Source of the DNA: Neodontobutis hainanensis
Taxonomy: Eukaryota; Chordata; Actinopteri; Gobiiformes; Odontobutidae
Assembly: GCA_024349245.1 (NCBI GenBank)
Contig: JALDNG010000093.1
Location: 389,501-453,500 of the forward strand
DNA: 64,000 nucleotides
Direction: 5' to 3'
The notes under the pieces were generated by a model that was not told the origin of the DNA, searched no databases, and worked only from the letters and a program-made list of their open reading frames with translations. Positions 12,130 to 22,665 of the stretch are shown here, piece after piece (within the stretch, counting starts at the first letter, position 1; each line of letters begins with the position of its first letter). The position numbers and the translations under genes are program-made.

Positions 12130-12590
12130 CCAGAATAAGGACACATGAGGATTACAAAGGCGTAAAAGCTCAATATCTGCTACTTGAAGCAAATGCAAGA
12201 GTGAGTCTGTTTGGGAGTTTGGCAAGTGAGGTGATGCACCACGGAAAGCTCAGTTATCTGAATGGGATAGTCAGCGATGCAGCACTGAAAGTTAGCTACA
12301 TTATTGCTAGCAAAATGTCATCAGCATCAAAACCATATTGTGAGGGTGAGTTTGTGAAAACATACATGCTAAAATTAAGGCTTTTGCTAACATTAACCTT
12401 ATTCGGTTGTGAATGATGAGAGCACAGACATTTTAATGTAATTGTACTTCTTTGCACAAAAACAATGGGGTAAAAATTGAGTTATTGTTCTATAAGTTTA
12501 TTATGCTGTTATTTTACAGGTCCAGCCCACTTCAGATCAAATTAAGCTGCATGTGGCCCCTGAACTAAAATGACTCTGACACCACTGATC
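12130..12590 (+). mobile_element. hAT transposon fragment (SPIN/Charlie-like)
   Basis: A short frame at 12225-12400 encodes VSYIIASKMSSASKPYCEGE and continues FVKTYML. This resembles the block near the N-terminus of hAT transposases of the GTF2IRD2/EPM2AIP1-like group (pattern ASF-VAY-IAK-KP---GEFVK-CML). At 12515-12590 the text 'ggtccagcccacttcagatc' through 'tctgacacc' matches the terminal region typical of such elements. The left end is not found and the catalytic part is absent. Confidence 0.5.
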
Positions 12591-13785
12591 TATATGTTTA
12601 TTTGAAGAGTGGTGTTAGGGTATGTAAACAAAAACAAGTTAGACAGTGACAGTCCTGAATGCAGCCCAAATAATGATGTTTTAAAGAACTGCTGCTGTAA
12701 CTTAGAGCAGTTACCTAATTTTAGACGGCATTATCTGCAATTGATTAGGTGTTTTTTTTTTGTTGTTGCATCAGTTTGAAAGTTTGATAAAAACAAATAT
12801 ATTTCTCTGAAATTGAATTTAAATTTTAAAATATTTAATCTAAAAATGTCTTAAATTGTTGCAGGATGTTGGATTCTACACAGAGTATGGTAGTAGCAAG
12901 TAGAATAATGGCTCTTCCAATGCTGTTTTAGTAATGAGTGAGACACTAGGCACAACAAGCATGGTCCACATTAAACAACAACTTTGAAAAAGCAGATAAC
13001 CATTTCAATTACACTGTTATTGTACAGTAATGTACTCTAACAAGCTGTTAACATGAAAACACATTTCAACCAAATCAAAAAGATCTTGTTGCCTTCAGGT
13101 TGTACCTACAAGAGAACATTGTTCTCACACAAAGAAAAAAAATGTTTGAATAATTTCAAGGTTGAGGAGGTGTTTAGGATATTGGCTGCTGGCTTCACAC
13201 AGTGAGTAGAACAACAATGGCCAAATACTGTATTTTTGTTCTTCTCATGTTCGGATATTATTAATGTTAGATGTACAAATCGGTACTGAAGTGATATGTT
13301 TAAATTGCAGTGTACTGCTCCATCTCAGGCTTGGCCATAACAACAAAAGCCCAAGCCAAGTGTGTGGTCAGTGAGCTGCAGTCATGTGGGTGTAGTCACT
13401 GTTTACCTTGCGTCTGAGCAGGTACAATCTTTGCAACAGCTGCAGTTCAAAGGTTGTGGTTGTTCTGTGAATAATATTACTCTCTCTGACTCATAAATCT
13501 ATAAACTGTCAATTGGACACATCAGACATGTATCGTACGCTAGAACAAGACTTATGGAAACTCCCAGAAACCTTATTCACATTTCTTTTGTTTAAGTGCC
13601 ATTTCTTACCTGGACATACACATGAAATAATCTGATCGAAACTTTTATAAAAGGTTATGCAAAAAAAAAAAACAATCAAAAAAACAAAACAGATACGTAT
13701 ACATATATACAAAAACTGTGAAATAACTCAAAATATGTTCTATAATTAGATTCCTCAACGTTGCATTGCAAACCCTCGGCCTTCT
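12591..13785. other. Unassigned intergenic sequence
   Basis: AT-rich, with no gene or classifiable repeat recognised. The minus-strand open frame at 13509-13712 is low complexity. Confidence 0.5.
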
Positions 13786-13939
13786 TTCAGTGAGCTTCAT
13801 GATCAACCAAAATGGTTTTCACTTCACAGCTGTGCCTTGTCAGGGTTCATTTGAAGAATTTCTCGCCTTCTTAAAAAAGGGTTGGGGCCATCAGTTGTGT
13901 TGTGCAGAAGTCAGGTTGGTACACAGCTGACAGCCCTAT

Positions 13940-14752
13940 TTGACAACTGTTAGAATTCATATTATGGCAAGAACCAATCAGCTAAGTAAAAAGAAACGAC
14001 AGTCCATTATAACTTTAAGAACTGAAGGTCAGTCCAGAAAAACTTTGAATGTGTCCCCAACTGCAGTTGCAAAAACCATCAAGCACTATGATGAAACTGG
14101 CTCACATGAGGACCGCTCGAGGAAAGGAAGACCTAGAGTCACCTCTGCTGCTGAAGATAAATTCATCCGAATCACCAGCCTCAGAAATTGTAAGTTAACA
14201 GCCCCTTAAGATTAGAACCCAGATCAATACCCCACAGTTCTAATAGCAGACACAGCTCTACATTAACTGTTCAGAGGAGACTTTATTCAGGCAAAAATAT
14301 GGTAAAATAGCTGCTAAAAACACTACTAAAGAAAAGCAACAAGCAGAAGCGAATTTTTTGGGCCAAGAAACACAGAAAATGGACATTAGACCAGTGAAAA
14401 TCTGTTTTCCTGAAAATCTTATTTTTTTAGATGGGTTTGGATGAGTTGGACCGCAGAGTGAAGGCAAAACAGCCAATAAGTCATCTGGAAACTCCTTCAA
14501 GACTGTGAGAAAACAGTTCCAGGGGACTACTTCATAAAGCTGAATGAGAACGCCAAACGTTTGCAAAGCTGTCATCAAAACAAAAAGTGGCTACTTTGAA
14601 GAATCTAAAATATAAAAGACATTCTGGTTTGTTGAACACTCTTGACATATAATTCTATATGTGTTCCTTCATAGCTCTGATGTCTTCAGTATGAATCAAA
14701 AGAAAAACGTTGAATGAGAAGGTGTGTCCAACCTTTTGACTGATAGTGTACA
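13940..14752 (+). mobile_element. Tc1-like transposon fragment, internally deleted
   Basis: The frame from the ATG at 13964 encodes the N-terminal paired helix-turn-helix domain of a Tc1 transposase (MARTNQLSKKKRQSII, then GQSRKTL and ETGSHEDRSRKGRPR). It stops at 14209. Remnants of the rest follow with many stops. The right end carries 'aaggtgtgtccaaccttttg' near 14720-14740, the terminal sequence of this Tc1 group. The matching left terminal repeat was not found and most of the catalytic domain is missing. Confidence 0.8.
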
Positions 14753-15169
14753 TGTATAAATATATATAGTATATACATGTACACTACGGTATATATTAAC
14801 TGTAAATTTAAGAGACAGTGTATCAAGGCCTGCTTCTGGACAGTCAGAACCATCAAACTCTGAAACAGTTACTCTTTCGAACTGTTAACCAGCAACACCT
14901 TGAATAGTTAGTAGGACAACCGGCCTTACATGTTTTTTTTTGTATAAATATCTCTGAGGCTACTAAAAAAAGCGGCCAGCACACCACCAGTGGAGTGTGT
15001 GTCACAGTTTCAGAATTATGATTGCAAAAGGCACTTAGAAGTAAATAATATTCTGCAATGTAGCTTCTTTTTGGCTATGTTTTTCAAACACTGGGTAGCG
15101 TGGGTGACTATAGGTTTTATTAGGATCATCATAAAATTCTATCAGTTGCATTTGAATTGAAAATGTCCT
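14753..15169. other. Unassigned intergenic sequence
   Basis: Contains a short TATA-rich inverted patch around 14755-14790 ('acatgtataaatatata' and 'tatatacatgtacac'). Nothing else recognised. Confidence 0.5.
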
Positions 15170-15465
15170 ATAGTTTCTTTTCTTCTTTCTCTGGCTGTAT
15201 TCATGTGCCCCTTTGTGTCTCATGAAGGTGTGCTGTGCTCAGTTAGCTCTCTGTTGTTTGGTTCCTATAGTCTCTGCTTAGACAGCCTCACTTTGGCTTT
15301 TGAAGAGACAGTTTTGGTTGCTCGCTGTGGGGTTTCCTTTTAGCAAGCAGAGCCGTTCAGTCAGCTGCTACTGAACAGAACATGATATTACCTAAAAACA
15401 AAACTGACACAGTTTCAAAGCTTAGTTTGCCAGTGTACAATATGAGGATGAAGTATAATAACTAA
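15170..15465. repeat. Unclassified dispersed repeat A, copy 2
   Basis: Second copy of the repeat at 11125-11400, same orientation, with clear word-level identity over its whole length ('gctactgaacagaacatgat', 'gatattacctaaaaacaaaa'). No terminal inverted repeats or target duplication were found. Confidence 0.8.
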
Positions 15466-17264
15466 ACACCATAAAGCCATAGTAAATAAATTAAATATCA
15501 TTTGTATACACACTATAGTTTTTATTGAAAACATTTGTAACTATGTTTATAACTCAGTGTAGGAGTAATGCTTTGTTAATGAGCTTTAAGTTGTTACAAA
15601 GAATATCCTTCATTATACATCACCCCTTATTTGTATCAGATTGTTTTTGGTACATATCACATGCCTTAGTGTCATACAGATTTATGTATTTGATATTTAT
15701 CATAACCTCTATCACAATAATAGAACCCATGGAGAGTAAGTCGGTTATTACATATGACAGATGAAAAAAAATGTTTGATGATAACATACTCACCTATAGC
15801 ACCAGAAGAAGCTTCAACACTTTAGTTAGCACTTTTAAATACTGGTCAATTGTCTCTGCACTGGTACTGTTTATAGTAGAGTCAATAATATCGTTTCTTC
15901 TTTTAAAGACGCAGAAGACATGCTACACCTGGCTGTAGAGGAAAATGGCAATCCAGAGTCTTTTACTGCTAATCAGGTGAGCAAAAATCAAACTGACTGT
16001 GATAAAAAATAATAATAATAATTTCTCACAGAACACTGCCGCTAGATTCTCAGTGACACTTTGTCTGTTCTCTTCTACGTCTTGTCTGCTGTCCACATTC
16101 TGCTGTAGGCGTAGCTTACAGGTGCTTTAGTTAGCTCCTCCCACTTAACTTCACTTCACCCCAGAAAAGGGATTCAAACCATGCAATGTTTCTGTTCTCT
16201 GGTTTATAGTTGCCTCAGCATATAATTAGCCTGTGCCACATAGAAATGATGTTGACTTGCGAGAGCATCTGCTCCATTACTAGAACATGGTTTTCAATTC
16301 TCACATTGAGACTGGGCTTATATAATTGTTGTTTTAGATGGTGGAGTTGACTGCGTACTGTAAGAAATACCAAAACTGCATTTCAGTTCACTTCAGTTTG
16401 GTGCATAAAAAGTAGTGTTGTAAAAATATTTTGTAATCTTTTATAAAAGTTGGGGTCTTGTTTTTGGCAGTATCTGGTGGTGAAATAGAAGACTGCAATT
16501 GCTCACCTCTCAAAATTTCATTCTAGTTCTGGTGAACACCTAAGGAAGCCATGCGACATAAATCCACCTTAGTATAAATAGTCCACTTATTAAAAAATCC
16601 ATTCAGTTAAGATATAAAAAAATATACTAAACCTTCATGCAATAAAAAAAAAAAAAAAAAAAAAAAACCATGAATGTGCTTATCCTCCAGCAAAGCTTAG
16701 TTTGGCCACTTTGGGTAGTTAAGAACATGAAAACTTTTATTGGGTTATAAGGATCTTTTAAATTTTTTACTTAATGCTTAATTTACAATAGCAGTGTTAC
16801 TTAATATACACTAGGCAATTTTACACAATGGACATTTGCATTTGCACGTCTGACAAATTTTCTTTGTATATTTTTTTAATTCTTCTTAATTATTTACATA
16901 TTAATGTGTAAAGAATCTGTGGACTAAAAAAAGGCTAATAAACATTTAACACAGTATTTCTGACACCATTTATGAAATGAAACATTAAAATAATTACAGT
17001 ATGTAATCAAGAGATTTAAGAAGTGGAGTTATTTAATAATATGTCAAATATTATATTATCTAAGAGTCAGTGACAGGTTTAGCATTTATATTTTCCAAAG
17101 TAAAGGACATAGGCTATATAATTTTAGAAATGAGATTAACTGAGATAATTTGGTGTTTGTGTGTGTCTTCAAAACTAAAAATTTAATTTTATAACGCTGT
17201 TCTAAAGAGTTTGTTCTGGACATATTAAAAATTCAGTTAAAAACCAACAATGCAATGACAGTAA
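15466..17264. other. Unassigned intergenic sequence
   Basis: AT-rich, with a poly-A run at about 16645-16668. A 68-bp stretch at 15909-15976 is bounded by a plausible acceptor (pyrimidines plus AAG) and donor (GTGAGC) and is open, but matches nothing known to me. No other gene evidence. Confidence 0.5.
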
Positions 17265-17950
17265 ATGACAGAAGAGACCATCATGCACCGGGAACAGTTC
17301 TGACTTACTGCTGGCAATGCAAACCAGGCTCCTGCTCCGGTCATACAGGGACCGAACAGCCCTTAGCAAACGGCCCCGAACCCCATACTCCCAGAGCACC
17401 CCCCCAAGGGCACCGCGAGGGACACAGTCGAATGCCTTCTCCAGATCCACAAAGCACATGTGGACTGGTTGAGCAAAATCTCATAAACGGTATAGAGGTA
17501 TAAAGGGTATAGAAGTGGTCAATTGTTCCACGACCAGGACAAAAAATACTTTGTTCCTCCTGAATCCGAGGTTTCGACTATCGGACACATTTTCCTCTCC
17601 AGTACCATGGCATAGACTTTCCCGGGGAGGCTGAGGAGTTTGATCCTTCTGTAGTTGGAACACACCCTCCGGTCCCCCTTCTTGAAAAGAGGGACCACCA
17701 CCCCGGTCTGCCAGTCCAGAGGTACTGTCCCCAACTGCCACACGATGTTGCAGAGGCGTGTCAACCAAGACAGCCCCACAACATCCAGAGACTTGAGGTA
17801 CTCAGGGCGTATCTCATCCACCTCCGTTGTCTTGCTTGAGGTAGTTTGGGTGATGGACGAGTCCACCTCTGAGCCCAACTCACCACCAGATGGTGAGCAG
17901 TTGACAGCGCCGCCCCTCTCTTCACACGAGTGTCGAAGGCATTTAATATT
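17265..17950 (-). mobile_element. Rex3 LINE fragment, reverse transcriptase part
   Basis: On the minus strand, frames 17878-17519 and 17459-17202 encode Rex3-type reverse transcriptase text (LDVVGLSWLTRLCNI, PLFKKGDRRVCSNYRRIKLL, MCFVDLEKAFDCVPRG). A perfect match to the conserved Rex3 site ACCACCACCCCGGTCTGCCA lies at about 17695. It is truncated before the catalytic FADD box and abuts the tandem array at about 17950. Confidence 0.88.
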
Positions 17951-18112
17951 TTACCAAAAGTAAAAATTTCAATAGACATTTTTTATGGTTGCCACTATTT
18001 TTTTTAACGCTAATTAATTGTGCGTTCAAAAATATTTTTTTCCTCTCCACGTCCTCTGTAGTTTGAGAAAACAGAGCGCAGCAGTAAGTTACCATACATT
18101 CACAATCAGGAC

Positions 18113-18304
18113 ATGGACAGCAAAAAGAGTCTTTTGAATGGCAAGCTTCTTTTCAAAGCCACCCCAGATAGCTCTCTTGACAAAACCAAAGTTATTTACA
18201 TTTACTGTCAATGTAAACTGAGTTACCACCAGTGCATGTTTAATCTAAATAACCCCCTCCTGGCTAAACACACAGCTAATACAGAGCCCCTTTACCAAAA
18301 GTAG
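18113..18304 (+). pseudogene. hAT transposase relic, BED-finger region (unit 1)
   Basis: A 63-codon open frame with SLLNGKLLFK, SLDKTKVIYIYCQCKLSYHQ and LLAKHTANTE, resembling the N-terminus of hAT transposases with a BED zinc finger. In the family the finger is C-x2-C plus H-x4-H. Here the first Cys is Tyr (VIYIYC) and the first His is Pro (NNPLLAKHT), so it should not bind zinc. Beyond the stop the same frame still reads hAT-like text (SLHSLQ, then ALAKWITT) with two further stops. It is a relic and not a gene, although the open frame is preserved in all three units. Confidence 0.7.
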
Positions 18305-18771
18305 ACATCGCTACATAGTCTGCAGTAAAAACACCTGGACAGCTCAACCACAAACAAACTTTCCTAAGCTTTAGCTAAATGGATAACTACTGCAAATACG
18401 TCCGACTTTTCAGCATTTTATTTTATCTTTCTAATTTAAAGTTTGACACTACATAGTGTTAGTTGCAATGTCACTTTTAATTCATTATGCCCATCTGTTT
18501 TGGCTTGAGTTTGACAATTTTATTCAGTATAAAAGCTTTTCTGGATAGTGTGTATTTGTCCTAAAAAAAATTTCAAACTTCTTGTTTAAGAAGCAAAGTA
18601 AAATATGCAAAGTATGCTTTAAAAAGTACATTTATAACAAATTAAAAAGGTCTTTTTAATTTGTGAATAATCGTAAATTTGATATAAACAACTATGCCAT
18701 TAATCATGATTAAATATGTTGATTGTTTCTTGGTCACAATTTTTTTAATGTACCAAATCTGTAGATTTTGT

Positions 18772-18844
18772 GGTTTCATAGTGTAGCGGTCATCACGTCT
18801 GCTTTACACGCAGAAGGTCCTGGGTTCAATCCCCAGTGAAACCA
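18772..18844 (+). tRNA. tRNA-Val (anticodon UAC), array copy 1
   Basis: 73 bases, no intron. The acceptor stem GGTTTCA/TGAAACC pairs perfectly, with discriminator A. The anticodon stem TCTGC/GCAGA encloses loop TTTACAC with anticodon TAC. The T stem CTGGG/CCCAG is perfect. The A box (TAGTGTAGCGG) and B box (GGTTCAATCC) are intact. It differs from the usual vertebrate tRNA-Val(UAC) only at a few positions. Confidence 0.95.
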
Positions 18845-19147
18845 GTGCTTATTTAATGACAATGATGTACAAGCATTAGACTAATAATTTCACATTATAG
18901 TGGATTAAAATCTCAGTTAAACTCTCAATTGTAACAAATATATCACAAAAAGTTACAATTTCAATAGATTTTTTTAGGGTTGTTAAATGTAACTCGGTAA
19001 TAACGTGTAAATGCAAATTACTTTAAACGCCACTAATTTTTAACGATAGTTAATTGTGCGTTAAAAATTATTTTTATTTCTCCGCGTCCTTCGTAGTTTG
19101 AGAAAACAGAGCGCAGCAGTAAGTTATCATACATTCACAATCAGGAC

Positions 19148-19339
19148 ATGGACAGCAAAAAGAGTCTTTTGAATGGCAAGCTTCTTTTCAAAGCCACCCC
19201 AGATAGCTCTCTTGACAAAACCAAAGTTATTTACATTTACTGTCAATGTAAACTGAGTTACCACCAGAGCATGTTTAATCTAAATAACCCCCTCCTGGCT
19301 AAACACACAGCTAATACAGAGCCCCTTTACCAAAAGTAG
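19148..19339 (+). pseudogene. hAT transposase relic, BED-finger region (unit 2)
   Basis: Same 63-codon frame as in unit 1, with one substitution (Ser for Cys in YHQSMFN). The finger is broken at the same Cys and His positions, showing that decay preceded the tandem duplication. Confidence 0.7.
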
Positions 19340-19808
19340 ACATCGCTACATAGTCTGCAGTAAAAACACCTGGACAGGTCAACCACAAACAAACTTTCCT
19401 AAGCTTTAGCTAAATGGATAACTACTGCAAATACGTCCGACTTTTCAGCATTTTATTTTATCTTTCTAATTTAAAGTTTGACACTACATAGTGTTAGTTG
19501 CAATGTCACTTTTAATTCATTATGCCCATCTGTTTTGGCTTGAGTTTGACAATTTTATTCAGTATAAAAGCTTTTCTGGATAGTGTGTATTTGTCCTAAA
19601 AAAAAAATTTCAAACTTCTTGTTTAAGAAGCAAAGTAAAATATGCAAAGTATGCTTTAAAAAGTACATTTATAAGAAATTAAAAAGGTCTGTTTAATTTG
19701 CGAATAATAGTAAATTTGATATAAACAACTATGCCATTAATCATGATTAAATATGTTGATTGTTTCTTGGTCACAATTTTTTTAATGTACCAAATCTGTA
19801 GATTTTGT

Positions 19809-19881
19809 GGTTTCATAGTGTAGCGGTCATCACGTCTGCTTTACACGCAGAAGGTCCTGGGTTCAATCCCCAGTGAAACCA
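19809..19881 (+). tRNA. tRNA-Val (anticodon UAC), array copy 2
   Basis: Identical over all 73 bases to array copy 1. All stems pair, both internal promoter boxes are intact, and the anticodon is TAC. Confidence 0.95.
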
Positions 19882-20184
19882 GTGCTTATTTAATGGCAAT
19901 GATGTACAAGCATTAGACTAATAATTTCACATTATAGTGGATTAAAATCTCAGTTAAACTCTCAATTGTAACAAATATATCACAAAAAGTTACAATTTCA
20001 ATAGATTTTTTTAGGGTTGTTAAATGTAACTCGGTAATAACGTGTAAATGCAAATTACTTTAAACGCCACTATTTTTTAACGATAGTTAATTGTGCGTTA
20101 AAAATTATTTTTATTTCTCCGCGTCCTTCGTAGTTTGAGAAAACAGAGCGCAGCAGTAAGTTATCATACATTCACAATCAGGAC

Positions 20185-20376
20185 ATGGACAGCAAAAAGA
20201 GTCTTTTGAATGGCAAGCTTCTTTTCAAAGCCACCCCAGATAGCTCTCTTGACAAAACCAAAGTTATTTACATTTACTGTCAATGTAAACTGAGTTACCA
20301 CCAGAGCATGTTTAATCTAAATAACCCCCTCCTGGCTAAACACACAGCTAATACAGAGCCCCTTTACCAAAAGTAG
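20185..20376 (+). pseudogene. hAT transposase relic, BED-finger region (unit 3)
   Basis: Identical at protein level to the unit 2 relic. Downstream of it, at about 20400, unit 3 has one A fewer in the run after 'ctgcagt' than units 1 and 2. Confidence 0.7.
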
Positions 20377-20844
20377 ACATCGCTACATAGTCTGCAGTAA
20401 AACACCTGGACAGCTCAACCACAAACAAACTTTCCTAAGCTTTAGCTAAATGGATAACTACTGCAAATACGTCCGACTTTTCAGCATTTTATTTTATCTT
20501 TCTAATTTAAAGTTTGACACTACATAGTGTTAGTTGCAATGTCACTTTTAATTCATTATGCCCATCTGTTTTGGCTTGAGTTTGACAATTTTATTCAGTA
20601 TAAAAGCTTTTCTGGATAGTGTGTATTTGTCCTAAAAAAAAAATTTCAAACTTCTTGTTTAAGAAGCAAAGTAAAATATGCAAAGTATGCTTTAAAAAGT
20701 ACATTTATAACAAATTAAAAAGGTCTGTTTAATTTGCGAATAATAGTAAATTTTATATAAACAACTATGCCATTAATCATGATTAAATATGTTGATTGTT
20801 TCTTGGTCACAAGTTTTTTAATGTACTAAATCTGTAGATTTTGT

Positions 20845-20917
20845 GGGTTCATAGTGTAGCGGTCATCACGTCTGCTTTACACGCAGAAGGTCCTGGGTTC
20901 AATTCCCAGTGAAACCA
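20845..20917 (+). tRNA. tRNA-Val (anticodon UAC), array copy 3, acceptor mismatch
   Basis: Like copies 1 and 2, but base 3 is G instead of T, giving a G-A mismatch at acceptor pair 3:70, and one T-loop base differs (AATT for AATC). Anticodon stem and loop (TAC) and the internal promoter boxes are retained. The final A of the tRNA is also the first base of an ATCC repeat that begins the Rex3 tail, so the natural 3' flank and its T-run terminator are replaced. Confidence 0.88.
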
Positions 20918-20940
20918 TCCATCCATCCATCCATCCATCT
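20917..20940. repeat. (ATCC)n tail of the Rex3 element
   Basis: Five to six ATCC units, the typical short tandem tail at the 3' end of this LINE group, lying directly between tRNA copy 3 and the Rex3 body. Confidence 0.9.
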
Positions 20941-22665
20941 TCTACCGCTTATCCGGGGCCGGGTCGCGGGGGCAGCAGTCTAAGCAGAGAAGCCCATACT
21001 TCCCGCTCCCCAGACACTTCCTCCAGCTCTTCCGGGGGATACCAAGGCATTCCCAGGCCAGCCGAGAGACATAGTTTCTCCAGCGTGTCCTAGGTCTTCC
21101 CTGAGGTCTCCTCCCGGTGGGACATGCCCGGAACACCTCCCTAGGGAGGCGTCCGGGAGGCATCAGAAACAGATGCCCGAGCCACCTCAGCTGGCTCCTC
21201 TCGATGTGAAGTAGTAGGGGCTCTACTTTGAGCCCCTCCCGAGTGACTGAGCTTCTCACCCTATCTCTAAGAGAGCGCCCCGCCACTCTGCAGAGAAAGC
21301 TCATTTCGGCCACCTGTATCAGGGATCTTGTTCTTTCGGTCATGACCCAAACTTCATGACCATAGGTGAGAGAGGAACGTAGATCGACCGGTAAATCGAG
21401 AGCTTTGCCTTGCAGCTCAGCCCCTTCTTAACTACGACAAACCGGTACATCGACCGCATCACTGCAGAAGCTGCATCGATCCGTCAATCTCACGCTACCT
21501 CCTTCCCCCACTCGTGAACAAGACCCCGAGATACGAGATCCTCCACTTAAGGCAGGAGCTCTCCACCAACCTGAAGGGGGCAAGCAACCCTTTTCCGACT
21601 GCGAACCATGGTCTCAGACTTGGAGGTGCTGATCCTCATCCCAGCCGCTTCACACTCGGCTGCAAACCGCCCCAGTGCACACTGAAGGTCCTGGCTTGAT
21701 GGAGCCAACAGGACAACATTATATGCAAAAAGCAGAGACAAAATCCTGTGGACCAGACTCCCTCCAGCCCCTGGCTGCGCCTAGAAATCCTGTCCATAAA
21801 GATAATGAACAGGACCGGTGACAAAGGGCAGCCCTGCCGGAGTCCAACATGCACCGGGAACAGGTTTGACTTACTGCCGGCAATGCGAACCAAGCTCCTG
21901 CTCCGGTCGTACAGGGACCGGACAGCCCTTAGCAAAGAGCCCCGGACCCCATACTCCCAGAGCACCCCCCACAAGGCATCACGAGGGACACAGTCGAATG
22001 CCTTCTCCAGATTCACAAAGCACATGTGGACTGGTTGGGCAAACTCCCATAAACCCTCCAGCACCCTGGAGAGGGTATAGAGCTGGTCCAGTGTTCCACG
22101 ACCGGGACGAAAACCGCATTGTTCCTCCTGGATCTGAGGTTCGACTATCGGCCGCATTCTCCTCTCCAGTACCCTGGCATAAACTTTCCCGGGGAGGCTG
22201 AGGAGTTTGATCCTTCTGTAGTTGGAACACACCCTCCGGTCCCCCTTCTTAAAAAGAGGGACCAACACCCCGGTCTGCCAGTCCAGAGGTACTGTCCCCA
22301 AACGCCACGCGATGTTGCAGAGGCGTGTCAGCCAAGACAGCCCCACAACATCCAGAGACTTGAGGTACTCAGGGCGTATCTAATCCACCTCCGGTGCCTT
22401 GCCACCGAGGAGCTTTCCAACTACCTCAGTGACTTAAGCCTGAGTGACGGACGAGTCCACCTCTGAGCCCTCAGCCTCTGCTTCCTCAGTGGAAGATGTG
22501 TTGGTGGTGTTGAGGAGATCCTCGAAGTATTCCTTCCAACGTCCAACAATATCCCCAGTTGAGGTCAGCAGATTCCCACCTCCACTGTAAACAGTGTTGG
22601 CAGGGCACTGCTTCCCCCTCCTGAGGCGCCGGACGGTTTGCCAGAATTTCTTCGAGGCCGAAGGG
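20918..22665 (-). mobile_element. Rex3 (RTE-clade) LINE, 3' two thirds, inactive
   Basis: Minus strand, with the 3' end at 20918 next to an ATCC repeat. The reverse transcriptase spans about 22346 to 21547: SWLTRLCNIAWRLGTVPLDW, AFDCVPRDALWGVLWEYGVR, GLRQGCPLSPVLF. The catalytic box, normally FADD, reads FAYN (SLLFAYNVVLLA), so polymerase activity is lost; several frameshifts are also present. The C-terminal conserved region (MTERTRSLIQ, LRWLGHL, GRPRTRWRNY) is at 21343-20942. The site CGGTGACAAAGGGCAGCCCT near 21818 is the conserved Rex3 site used as a diagnostic primer. It joins a Penelope-like element at about 22665. Confidence 0.93.

Larger units (their letters stand above)
17951..20917 (+). 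repeat. Tandem array, 3 units with ~1,037 bp period: hAT relic plus tRNA-Val
   Basis: Units are about 17951-18952, 18953-19991 and 19992-20917. Spacing between equivalent points is 1,035-1,038 bp. Each unit contains an internally deleted hAT transposase piece followed about 60-90 bp later by a tRNA-Val gene. Units 2 and 3 are nearly identical. Unit 1 lacks about 46 bp near its start ('aactcggtaataacgtgtaa' region) and has more substitutions, so 2 and 3 are the younger pair. Unit 3 is cut off exactly at the end of its tRNA by a Rex3 LINE. Confidence 0.95.

Noticed and set aside
18113..20376. The repeated 63-codon frame as a new small-protein gene family
   Set aside because: The text continues past its stop in hAT-transposase style and the zinc-finger ligands are lost, so conservation between units is explained by recent duplication.
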